From Pantoea sp. alder81 (GTDB lineage: Bacteria > Pseudomonadota > Gammaproteobacteria > Enterobacterales > Enterobacteriaceae): a DNA stretch of 64,000 nucleotides. Where the stretch lies: contig NZ_JAIUDA010000013.1 in NCBI RefSeq assembly GCF_020179835.1, positions 1-64,000 of the forward strand, in the 5' to 3' direction. The translations under genes were made by a program, and so were the position numbers. The notes below the pieces were generated by a model. That model was not told the DNA's origin. It ran no database searches and saw only the letters and a list, made by a program, of their open reading frames with translations. Shown here one piece after another: positions 1 to 7,633 of this stretch (positions are counted from its first letter, which is position 1; each line of letters opens with the position of its first letter).

Positions 1-125
1 ATTACATCGAAATGTTTTATAACAGTAAGCGTCGGCATGGTTCTAGCGATCAGATGTCACCGACAGAATATGAAAACCAGTATTATCAACGGCTCGGAAG
101 TGTCTAGATTATCCGTGGCGATTCA
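1..125 (+). mobile_element. Right end of an IS3-family insertion sequence
   Basis: Only the last part of the element is inside the window. Read inward on the minus strand from base 125 the tip is TGAATCGCCACGGATAATC, which I recognise as the TGA-type end of IS3-group elements related to IS1222. It holds the 3' end of the transposase gene, and the tip interrupts an ABC-transporter ATPase gene. The exact last base (125) follows from that terminal TGA. Element name and left end cannot be given from this window. Confidence 0.8.
3..107 (+). CDS. IS3-family transposase OrfB, C-terminal fragment
   Basis: The last 34 residues of an IS3-group OrfB (DDE integrase-fold) transposase, cut by the window edge. 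The reading frame starting at base 3 gives YIEMFYNSKRRHG, then SPTEYENQYYQRLGSV and a TAG stop. The Y-N-x-x-R-x-H-G block followed by SPxEYE is the usual C-terminal signature of this family, just downstream of the catalytic Glu. The stop sits 18 bases before the element tip, as expected for IS3 members. Partial only because of the window edge; there is no sign of decay in what is visible. Confidence 0.85.
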   Translation, partial: YIEMFYNSKRRHGSSDQMSPTEYENQYYQRLGSV

Positions 126-747
126 ATCGGTGTGACACCAACAAGAAACTGGCTTGCTGGCGGAGTTTAGCTACCAGAGACAAGAACCACTGTTCATCAG
201 CCAGATCGAGTGTGGCTGTCGGCTCATCCAGTAAAATCAGCGGGTGAGCAATATCTTCCACCAGGCTCGGTGCCAGGCAAGCGCGGGTGATTTCGAGCGT
301 TTGACGCTGCGAAAATGAGAGTCGATTGACAGGCTGACGCACGTCTAATGCTAACCCCGCGACATCAGCGAGTCGCTGCGCTTGCTGGATCATGGCGCGA
401 CGCTGTAAAAAACCCGCGCGATAGAAGTAGCGGTCTCGCCCCAGCAGCAGATTTTCATAGACCGCCAAATCGCTGACCAGCGCTTGTTCCTGAAACACCC
501 GCGCGATGCCTGCCGCCTGCGCCTGTTGCAGAGAGGAGGGCGTATAGGGCGTGCCCCTTAACAGCAGTTCACCACTGTCGTGACGGGTCAGCCCAGAGAG
601 AATGTCGAACAGGGTGGTTTTCCCCGCACCGTTTTCACCCACCAAGCTCACAACACTGCGCTCAGCCACTTCCAGTGACAAGCCGTGCAATACCGTGTTT
701 TCTCCATAGCGCTTCTTCACACCATGGATACTGAGCATCGTACTCAT
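109..747 (-). pseudogene. Sugar-type ABC importer ATPase, truncated by IS insertion
   Basis: N-terminal ATPase domain of an RbsA/XylG-type importer ATPase. Residues 37-44 are the Walker A loop (GENGAGKT), 143-149 a degenerate signature (LSFSQRQ), 170-177 Walker B (LILLDEPT) and 204-207 the H-loop (VSHR). RbsA-type proteins have about 500 residues and two ATPase domains; this one ends at 212 because the reading frame runs into the IS3-family tip at base 125 and meets a stop at 109-111. It is therefore a broken gene, although one nucleotide-binding fold could still be made. The start ATG (747-745) overlaps the stop of the binding-protein gene by ATGA, and a second in-frame ATG lies 9 bases on. 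It was presumably the ATPase of the adjacent periplasmic binding protein; the permease is not in the window. Confidence 0.85.
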
Positions 748-2084
748 GCTTTGGCCTTAAACGGGGAGGGGCCAAAGAAAGGAATTTTGTAATGGGCGCG
801 ATACTCCTCTGTCACACGCTGCCATTCGCCATTGTTTTTGGCATCAAGATAAGCCTGCGGATACTGCCAGCCAGCGGGTTTGGGCAACCCGGCCCACTCA
901 ACATCGATATCTAACGGTGTGATTTGCCCTTGAGGATCCCAGTCATTGGGATGGGCCACTTTAGACATTAACTTATAGTCAAACGGCGGCACCTCTCCGT
1001 TATCAACATAGCGCTGTAGATAGATATCAACGTTCTCACGTGTCATGGTCACGGAGTGCCAGTTAAGCATGCGTTCTGCCGCGCGCGGCTGCCATCCATT
1101 CAACACGTCATACAGACGCGCGGTGAAGAAACCGGCCTGGAACGCGGGGCAGTTAGCGCTGGTTGCCAGCTGCTGCCCACTTTTGATGGCCCGCGCGCCT
1201 TCGGTCGTGCCATCGGCACCCACCACCAGCACATCTTCGCCAGGCTTCAAGCCATTGGCTCGCAGAGCGGCGATCACGCCTTGCGCAACGTCATCATTCT
1301 GCGCCACGACACCCACCACATTTTTATGGCGCGACAGGAGATCCTGAGTGGCTTTCAGTGAGTCCTCTCGATTGAACAATCCAGGAAGCTGGTCAACCAG
1401 TTTGGTTTTGGGGAACGATGCAAAGGCTGCATCACGACCGCGGCTGCGCACCGAGTCCGTCGAAAACCCCGGAACACCTGTAACGCCAATAATATCGCCA
1501 CCGCCAAACTTTTCGGTCACGGCTTTCAGCAACACCTCCGTTACACCACGGTGCGCACTGAACTCTTCTGGCACTGCATAAAGCGTGTAATAGTCACTGG
1601 CATCAAACGGGGTGTACCAGGGAAGCGTAGCCCAGACGTTCGCGAAGTAAGCTTTATTTTGTTGCGCCAACTGCGCGATACGACGCACTGCACTACCATC
1701 CGGAGCATGCAGGATCAGTGCATTAGCACCATCCGCAAACTGTTGTTCCGCCTGGTTCAATTGCCGTTGGCTGTCGATTTGCCCATCAAGATAGCTGTAT
1801 CCGAGACCGAAGAGTTGTGATGCGGCCTGGGTTGCATGGCTCGCTTGCGCCATAAATTCTACCCGGCTGGTCCACGCCAAATAGGCAAGCTTGCCCGAAG
1901 GCGCAACTACCGCTACCGCAGGGCTGCTCCATAAGCTAGCGGTGGCCGCGGCGGCAGCCCCGGCAGTGGCAAGGGCGAGAAACTCCCGACGGCTGACGCC
2001 ATGGGCATCAAGACGGTCAAGATGCGCATCAATGGCGCGAGAATTATTCAGATGAAACAACGTTGAACGGACATTTTTAAACAT
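744..2084 (-). CDS. Tat-exported periplasmic sugar-type binding protein
   Basis: Periplasmic solute receptor of the RbsB-like (PBP1) fold for an ABC importer. Residues 31-36 (SRREFL) followed by an Ala-rich stretch to about residue 58 (PAVA) form a twin-arginine signal, which is unusual for this fold and implies folding before export. The mature part shows typical alternating segments such as ADGANALILHAPDG and VVGVVAQNDDVAQGVIAAL, the second being the standard ligand-pocket hinge region of this fold. At 446 residues it is longer than RbsB (about 300), with a C-terminal extension rich in Trp and Pro. It lies between the FMN monooxygenase gene and the truncated ATPase, overlapping the latter by ATGA. 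The company of two flavin enzymes suggests an organosulfur ligand rather than a sugar; that is inference. Confidence 0.8.
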   Translation of the reverse strand: MFKNVRSTLFHLNNSRAIDAHLDRLDAHGVSRREFLALATAGAAAAATASLWSSPAVAVVAPSGKLAYLAWTSRVEFMAQASHATQAASQLFGLGYSYLDGQIDSQRQLNQAEQQFADGANALILHAPDGSAVRRIAQLAQQNKAYFANVWATLPWYTPFDASDYYTLYAVPEEFSAHRGVTEVLLKAVTEKFGGGDIIGVTGVPGFSTDSVRSRGRDAAFASFPKTKLVDQLPGLFNREDSLKATQDLLSRHKNVVGVVAQNDDVAQGVIAALRANGLKPGEDVLVVGADGTTEGARAIKSGQQLATSANCPAFQAGFFTARLYDVLNGWQPRAAERMLNWHSVTMTRENVDIYLQRYVDNGEVPPFDYKLMSKVAHPNDWDPQGQITPLDIDVEWAGLPKPAGWQYPQAYLDAKNNGEWQRVTEEYRAHYKIPFFGPSPFKAKA

Positions 2085-2111
2085 GAGATTTCCCTGATGA
2101 AGACGGCAAAA

Positions 2112-3449
2112 TTAGCGCAGATACTCGCGCAAAGAGACTTCTGGTAAACCGAGGTGATCGCGTAATCGCGTGTTCTCATAACGCTGACGCACTCGACCAC
2201 GGCGTTGAAGCTCAGGCACGACAAAATCACTGAATTCATCGAATGTGCCAGGCAGATATGCAGCCGAAACGATGAAGCCATCGGCTTCCCCATTGTCAAA
2301 GCTGGCTTCCAGTTGATCGGCGATTTGCTGCGGCGTACCGACCAGCTGTGGCAACAAAACACCTTGTGCGTAGAGTTTGCCTAGATCGCGCAGCGTCAGA
2401 TTGTCCTGCGCGGTAATACGACGGGCCACATCAAACAGGCCGGTATTGCCACCGACATCGACGTTTTGTAGTTGTTCATCCAACGCGTAGCCGGAGAAAT
2501 CATGATCAACATGGGCCGAGAGGGTAATCAACCCGGCAATGGGATCGGCCAATTCGTTGTGATAGCGCTGCTTCTCACGCGCAATGCTTTCGGTCTCGCC
2601 AACAAAAGGAATAAAGGAAGGGAAGATCTTGAGACTGTTCGGGTCGCGCCCAGCAGCAGCCGTGCGGGCTTTAACATCCTGGTAATAAGCTTTGCGGCCT
2701 TCAGGTGTGGGATCGATTTCAAAAATGATCTCAGCCCAGCGAGCAGCGAAATCCTTGCCTCGCGCGGAAGAACCGGCCTGCATGATCGCTGGCCGGCGCT
2801 GCGGTGAAGCAGGCACCGTCAATGGCCCACGCGTGTTGAACCATTCTCCCTGGTGATTCACCACATGCACTTTATCAGGGTCGGCAAAACGTCCTTGTTT
2901 ATCCAGAATCAGCGCATCGGGTTCCCAACTCCCCCACAGTTTGCAGGTCGCTTCCAAGAACTCATCTGCGCGGTTATAACGTTGCGCATGCTCAAGGTGG
3001 TGAGCAAAACCAAAATTCTGTGCTTCCGCATCGGCATTAGACGTCACCACGTTCCAGGCAATGCGGCCCTCAGTGAGATGATCCAGCGTGGCAAAAGCGC
3101 GGGCAATGTCATAGGGATTGTAATAGGTGGTAGAGCGGGTGATGCCAAACCCTAAATGGCGCGTTACCGCGGCCATCGCCATGACGACGTAGGACGGATC
3201 GAGTGTGGCGACAGATTGCACTCCCTGTTCCACGGCCTGGCGAATCTCACTGTTATAGCGACCGGGAACGGCCAACACATCGGCAAAAAAGACGAAATCA
3301 AAGAAGCCACGTTCCGCTGCGCGCGCGACGTCCTGATAGTAGCGCGCGCTGAGAAAGTCAGTGTTGCTGCGCGGATGACGCCACATCGCGTGGCTGTGGG
3401 TCACGGCGGATGCCATCATGAAACCCGCTAAATGAAACTGTTGGCTCAT
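2112..3449 (-). CDS. FMN-dependent monooxygenase, NtaA/SnaA/DszA family
   Basis: Luciferase-like flavin monooxygenase that uses FMNH2 from a partner reductase. Family marks include the N-terminal block with a W-R-H-P motif, RSTTYYNPYDIARAFATLDH and then GRIAWNVVTSNADAEAQNFG, and late RYENTRLRDHLGLP, all typical of NtaA/SnaA/DszA proteins of 430-460 residues; this one has 445. I start it at 3449 because that ATG overlaps the stop of the upstream gene (ATGA) and has a GGGGGAG ribosome site; a longer reading from 3491 adds a segment unlike the family. Known members attack dibenzothiophene sulfone, nitrilotriacetate or alkylated sulfur compounds. Together with the SfnB/DszC-like neighbour it points to desulfurisation of an organic sulfur source. 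A paralogue lies at 12240-13577. Confidence 0.88.
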   Translation of the reverse strand: MSQQFHLAGFMMASAVTHSHAMWRHPRSNTDFLSARYYQDVARAAERGFFDFVFFADVLAVPGRYNSEIRQAVEQGVQSVATLDPSYVVMAMAAVTRHLGFGITRSTTYYNPYDIARAFATLDHLTEGRIAWNVVTSNADAEAQNFGFAHHLEHAQRYNRADEFLEATCKLWGSWEPDALILDKQGRFADPDKVHVVNHQGEWFNTRGPLTVPASPQRRPAIMQAGSSARGKDFAARWAEIIFEIDPTPEGRKAYYQDVKARTAAAGRDPNSLKIFPSFIPFVGETESIAREKQRYHNELADPIAGLITLSAHVDHDFSGYALDEQLQNVDVGGNTGLFDVARRITAQDNLTLRDLGKLYAQGVLLPQLVGTPQQIADQLEASFDNGEADGFIVSAAYLPGTFDEFSDFVVPELQRRGRVRQRYENTRLRDHLGLPEVSLREYLR

Positions 3450-4687
3450 GCTTGCTCCCCCTGGCGTTCGTCCGCCACACCAATGCGCCACTGGAAGGGC
3501 GGCAAAGCACCGTTAACCGCAAAATCGCCAACGATGCGGTCTTTATAGATTCGTGGATTATGTGAGGAGAGCGTGCGAACGTTTCGCCAGAAGCGATCCA
3601 GCGCCAATGGTTTTAACGTGGCGGATGCGCCTAATGCATCAAACAAAATACTCGAACTGTTCAACAGCAGATCGGTGACGACATTCAATGATTGCGAGAC
3701 TTCCAGTTCCGCAATGCTATTCACCTGTGCCTTTAACGCTTCATCACTGTATCGGGCATCAAAAGCGCGTTGCAGGGCTTCCGCACTCTTAAGCACAATG
3801 GCGCCGCTGCAGTAGGCCGCGCTGCGCAGTTTGCCAACCACCTGCAATATTTGCGCATCCTGAGATGCATGAGGTGCATTGCCGTTGCTGTAGGTGCGAG
3901 TACGTTGGGCGACCTGCTGTGCCACTTCGTGACTTTGTGCGCGGCCAATGCCTGCCAGTGTGGCCAGATGCACTAACTGATAAAAGCCGGTGGCGTAGCG
4001 GAAATTGTTTTCCTGATACACATCACGGTCGGCAACAACGACGTTTTCAAAAATAGACGTGCCGCTGGCGGTGAGGGTTTGGCCAAAACCGTTCCAGTCA
4101 TCCACCACCGTGACGCCAGTCGCATGACGGGAGACGGTGATGGCCTGTAAATTGCCTTGCTCATCCTGCAGGCCGATATCAATCCAGTCAGCATAAAGTG
4201 AACCGGTGGTGTAGAACTTTTTACCGTTAAGTGACCAGACGCCATTATGTTCAGAGAGTTGGGTGCTGAAGGCTTGCTGACGCGCCTCACCGGTTTCGCT
4301 CCATGCCGGTCCAACAAGGTCACCTTTAGCAAGCAGGGGTAACCAATGCGCGCGTCTCTCCTGATTTTCGCTGTTAATAATGCTTTCAACAAAGCCGAAA
4401 TGTCCGCGCAGCGCTTGCACCAGGTTAGAGTCCGCTTCACCCAACTCGATGAGCAGGTTAAATAGCTCAGGCAGCGTAATACCGCTGCCGCCATATTCCG
4501 TTGGAACGCGCAGCGCAGTGAAACCCGCATCTTTGAGCCATGCTAATTGTTCTGTTGGTAATTGCCGGTTGAGTTCACGTTCAATAGCCCCATCACGTAT
4601 GCGTGAAAACAAAGGTCTGAAGCGTTCTGCCAGGTTTTCATAGTCAACGGATGGACCGTCTCCCCAGGCTTTATCTATTTGGCTCAT
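3446..4687 (-). CDS. Acyl-CoA-dehydrogenase-like flavin oxidoreductase (SfnB/DszC type)
   Basis: A 413-residue member of the acyl-CoA dehydrogenase superfamily, of the subset used as flavin monooxygenases in sulfur acquisition (SfnB, DszC). The N-terminal helical part contains RVPTEYGGSGITLPEL, the middle beta-domain LNGKKFYTTGSLYADWIDIG, and the C-terminal helical bundle SSILFDALGASATLKPLALD and RFWRNVRTLSSHNPR, where other family members bind flavin. It is the first gene of the minus-strand operon, with an AAGGAG site before the ATG, and overlaps the next gene by ATGA. It probably hydroxylates a small organosulfur compound before C-S cleavage by its neighbour. The true substrate is unknown. 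True acyl-CoA dehydrogenase activity is less likely given the neighbour genes. Confidence 0.85.
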   Translation of the reverse strand: MSQIDKAWGDGPSVDYENLAERFRPLFSRIRDGAIERELNRQLPTEQLAWLKDAGFTALRVPTEYGGSGITLPELFNLLIELGEADSNLVQALRGHFGFVESIINSENQERRAHWLPLLAKGDLVGPAWSETGEARQQAFSTQLSEHNGVWSLNGKKFYTTGSLYADWIDIGLQDEQGNLQAITVSRHATGVTVVDDWNGFGQTLTASGTSIFENVVVADRDVYQENNFRYATGFYQLVHLATLAGIGRAQSHEVAQQVAQRTRTYSNGNAPHASQDAQILQVVGKLRSAAYCSGAIVLKSAEALQRAFDARYSDEALKAQVNSIAELEVSQSLNVVTDLLLNSSSILFDALGASATLKPLALDRFWRNVRTLSSHNPRIYKDRIVGDFAVNGALPPFQWRIGVADERQGEQA

Positions 4688-4983
4688 GCTTTCTCCTTAT
4701 TAATCATCAGGAGGATGAGGCAAATAACGTGCCATGATATAACCCAATAAAAAACATCATGTTTATTGTCAGTGGCATTTTTAAACTGCGCTGAAAACAA
4801 CACTAGCACCAACAAGTGTTGTGCCAGGTTCAGCTGAATTATGAGAAAGTAAATATCATATTTGAAGTAAGCGTTAAAAATTAAATCGGTAATTAATAAG
4901 CCACAAATGCTTTAATAACATTGAGCCATTATACCTATCAGCTAATTAAACCTTAGCATCACTATTTTGAATGTCGCTTAAAG
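4688..4983 (-). promoter_or_regulatory. AT-rich leader of the minus-strand sulfur operon
   Basis: A gene-free, AT-rich stretch between the SfnB/DszC-like gene and the LysR gene, both on the minus strand. It must hold the operon promoter. I see no convincing terminator for the LysR transcript here and no operator I can assign. Confidence 0.4.
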
Positions 4984-5892
4984 CTAAAAAGAGTGCTGTC
5001 CGAATGCCATTTTTAATGCATCAATCGCCACCCTTAATCGCTGTGGCATCGCTGCAGTTTTTAGCCACACGGCGTAAATCGGCAGGCTGTGACTGCGCGT
5101 GGTGGGCAAAATTTCAACCAGCCTGTTACTTTCAATGTCCTGACTGATTAACCAGCGCGGCAACTGTGCAATACCGTATCCCGCCAAAGCGGCAGCGTAC
5201 ACCGCATTCATAGTACTCAACCTTAACCGCTGGTGCGGTGGATAAAACACCGTTTCGCCCTGTGGATTTTTGAGTGACCACGACTGTGACTTACCTTGTT
5301 CCAATAACGTGAGGTGAGGGTAAAGCGCGAGATCGTTTTCATTGTTCAATACGGTATTCGGTGACATTACTCCTGGTGCGGCACATAACAACAAGGGTTG
5401 CTGACCAATCAGACAAGCCGTGAGATCGGCATGATAACCCGGGTCACCAATACGAACGGCCAGATCAATCCCCTCCGCCGCCAAATCAACACGCTGCGCA
5501 GATAGCCTCAAATCAAGAGAAAGCCCTTTCCATCGCTGGGTAAGGTCAAGCAAAACCGGCATCACCCATTTTTCACCTAATAAAGGGGGAGCCGAAACGC
5601 GTAGCTGCCCGGAGGGTTCGCTTGCATGACGCGTTAAACGATTTTCCGCCTCGTCGAGGCTAGCCAAGATGAGCAGACAATCCTGATAAAATTGCTGCCC
5701 TTCACTGGTCAGGGACAGGGAGCGAGTCGTGCGCTGAAACAGTTTTACGTTGAGGCGAGACTCCAGCCGGGCGATGGCTTTACCTACGGTTGAACGGGAC
5801 TGCCCCAGTTGCTCGGCGGCCTGGCTAAATCCACCAGCCTGAGCGGCCTGCACAAACGCCTTAATACTATTTAATCTGTCGATATTAATCAT
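4984..5892 (-). CDS. LysR-family transcriptional regulator
   Basis: DNA-binding regulator of the LysR type, 302 residues. The N-terminal winged helix-turn-helix covers about residues 5-65 (IKAFVQAAQAGGFSQAAEQL, then SRSTVGKAIARLE, KLFQRTTRSL), and the rest is a periplasmic-binding-protein-like effector domain (SGQLRVSAPPLLGEKWVMP). I start at the ATG at 5892, which has GGAG nine bases upstream; an in-frame TTG at 5907 carries that same GGAG as its second codon, so it is unlikely. It is divergent from the MFS gene at 6001 with a short shared spacer that contains a dyad, the usual layout for a regulator controlling its neighbour. The effector is probably the compound exported by that carrier. 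Confidence 0.9.
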   Translation of the reverse strand: MINIDRLNSIKAFVQAAQAGGFSQAAEQLGQSRSTVGKAIARLESRLNVKLFQRTTRSLSLTSEGQQFYQDCLLILASLDEAENRLTRHASEPSGQLRVSAPPLLGEKWVMPVLLDLTQRWKGLSLDLRLSAQRVDLAAEGIDLAVRIGDPGYHADLTACLIGQQPLLLCAAPGVMSPNTVLNNENDLALYPHLTLLEQGKSQSWSLKNPQGETVFYPPHQRLRLSTMNAVYAAALAGYGIAQLPRWLISQDIESNRLVEILPTTRSHSLPIYAVWLKTAAMPQRLRVAIDALKMAFGQHSF

Positions 5893-5948
5893 AAAGGCAC
5901 GCTCCAATGGCGAATCATTTTCGCCAGTGTAATGATCAGATGGCGTAA

Positions 5949-5971
5949 CTGACGAATTTAAATCGTGTCAG
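5949..5971. promoter_or_regulatory. Imperfect dyad, candidate LysR operator
   Basis: CTGACGA at 5949-5955 faces TCGTGTCAG at 5963-5971 around an AT-rich centre. It lies in the 108-base spacer between the divergent LysR and MFS genes, where a LysR protein would bind to control both. The match is imperfect (two extra bases on the right arm), and binding is inferred from position only. Confidence 0.45.
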
Positions 5972-6000
5972 TCTAACGTTTTAATTGAACGAGCGACCTG

Positions 6001-7386
6001 ATGATATTCTCTAAAGCACAACACTCGGTGAAACTAATCCGATTACAAATTGGAATATGCCTCGCCAGTTTTCTAGGCTGCCTGGATTTCACCATCGTGA
6101 ATACCGCGCTGCCTGCCATTCAACGTGACTTTTCCAGCAATATTGAATCTTCGCAGTGGGCCATGACGCTGTTTGTCATGGCGCTTTGCTGCTGCATGGT
6201 GATGTCGGCAAGACTGGCAGAACGTTTTGGTGCTCGGAGAGTGCTATACAGTGGGATGCTGTTGTTTGGTATCGCCTCTTTGGGAGCGGGATTAGCGACT
6301 CAACTCAATGTGTTGAACCTCTTCAGGCTACTACAGGGCGCGGGATGTGCAGTGCTCTATACCGTGAGTGCCACTATTTTGGTTCAGGCGATACCGGCAT
6401 CCAACCATGGCCGTGCCCTGGGGTTATTGTTTGCGGCGAATGGATTGGGTCTGGCGCTTGGCCCGGTTTTAGGTGGGCTTCTGGTGAGTGGACTGGGATG
6501 GCGCGCGGTCTTCCTGTTAAATGTTCCTCTCATTCTGCTCAGCTTCTCTTTTTGCAATAGCACTGTACCGGCTTCCGTTAAGCGCGCAGAAATCCCCCTC
6601 AATCTACCCGGCTGGCTACTTATGTGTGGTGGGTTAATACCACTGCTGATCTGGACAAGTTATGTCACGAAATGGGGTGCGTTTTCTCTACCGTCATTAC
6701 TCACACTTCTGTTGTCTTTCATCGTGCTAGCGGCATTCTTCATGACAGAAAGACGAACCGCGCAACCGGTGATTGCTTTTGACATGCTGCGCAGCAAAAC
6801 CTTTGCGGCAGCCTGCCTGCTTTCAGTATTACTCGCGGTGTTTTACTGCAGTGCTTTCATGCTGCTCCCGTTCCGGCTAAGTACGCTTTACCTTCTTAAC
6901 GATGCCAGCCTGGGCTTAATGCTGCTGCCGGTGACGTTGGTCATGGCGCTCACCTCCCCACTGGCAGGCCGTCTGTCTGATAAATACAGTGCATGGCCAG
7001 TTATGGCGACAGGATTTACTCTGCTGATGACATCAGCTTTACTTTTCAGCCTTGGTGATTCACTGATACCGATATTAATCCTTGCAATGGTGCTGATGGG
7101 CGCGGGCTGGGCCGCCATTCTGGGGCCTTCCGTTGCCGCGGCACTGGCCGCTCTCCACCCATCAAGACACTCTCAGGGAATTGGTATTTCCTGGACGCTG
7201 CATAATCTGGGCGGGGCGATGGGATTGGCTGTTACGACTCAAATTTACCAGGCCGGGGGATCAGCCTCAGGATTCCGAATCGTAATGTTCATTCTGGCAG
7301 GCGGGGCTTGCATCGGCATGTTACTGGCATTTAGGGTGGGTAGCCGTTTGCATCAACAGAAAGCGTTATTGCGTCAGGAAACATGA
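6001..7386 (+). CDS. MFS transporter, DHA2 (EmrB/QacA-like) drug-efflux family
   Basis: Inner-membrane proton antiporter of the major facilitator superfamily, 461 residues with about 14 hydrophobic segments, which suits the DHA2 class. Near the N-terminus are LGCLDFTIVNTALPAIQ, the conserved helix-1 motif of this class, and ERFGARRVLYSGMLLFG, the loop 2-3 motif A equivalent. Helix 5 carries GLALGPVLGGLL, motif C of antiporters. LAGRLSDKYSAW repeats motif A in the second half. The ribosome site is weak, but the start fits homologue lengths. It is divergent from a LysR gene that probably regulates it. It likely exports a toxic small molecule or metabolite; the substrate cannot be read from sequence. 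Confidence 0.88.
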   Translation: MIFSKAQHSVKLIRLQIGICLASFLGCLDFTIVNTALPAIQRDFSSNIESSQWAMTLFVMALCCCMVMSARLAERFGARRVLYSGMLLFGIASLGAGLATQLNVLNLFRLLQGAGCAVLYTVSATILVQAIPASNHGRALGLLFAANGLGLALGPVLGGLLVSGLGWRAVFLLNVPLILLSFSFCNSTVPASVKRAEIPLNLPGWLLMCGGLIPLLIWTSYVTKWGAFSLPSLLTLLLSFIVLAAFFMTERRTAQPVIAFDMLRSKTFAAACLLSVLLAVFYCSAFMLLPFRLSTLYLLNDASLGLMLLPVTLVMALTSPLAGRLSDKYSAWPVMATGFTLLMTSALLFSLGDSLIPILILAMVLMGAGWAAILGPSVAAALAALHPSRHSQGIGISWTLHNLGGAMGLAVTTQIYQAGGSASGFRIVMFILAGGACIGMLLAFRVGSRLHQQKALLRQET

Positions 7387-7486
7387 TGGAAAGGGGTGAT
7401 GCAGTCAAAATTGGAACAATAAATGAATTCGCTGTTCTGCCCGCTCAAATAAGGCTTTTCATAAATGACCCAATTTTAAAAAAGAG

Positions 7487-7535
7487 TGACGTCAGACGCC
7501 AAAAATAAAGTGATTATTTGAGCCACCCGACGTCA
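7487..7535. promoter_or_regulatory. Two GACGTCA sites flanking an AT-rich hairpin
   Basis: TGACGTCA, a perfect palindrome, sits at 7487-7494, and CGACGTCA at 7528-7535. Between them AAATAA (7503-7508) and TTATTT (7514-7519) form an inverted repeat. The unit lies 100-150 bases before the SsuD-like gene and is a candidate activator or repressor site for that sulfonate group. In enterobacteria such genes answer to Cbl and CysB, whose sites are too loose to recognise by eye. Confidence 0.45.
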
Positions 7536-7633
7536 TTTCCACTTTATCGCTAACTTTTCCTGTTATCAGCATTTCTCCAATAACAAATCGTTTGCTTATC
7601 CTATGGGGTTTTTTCACCTAACAGGATGACAGC

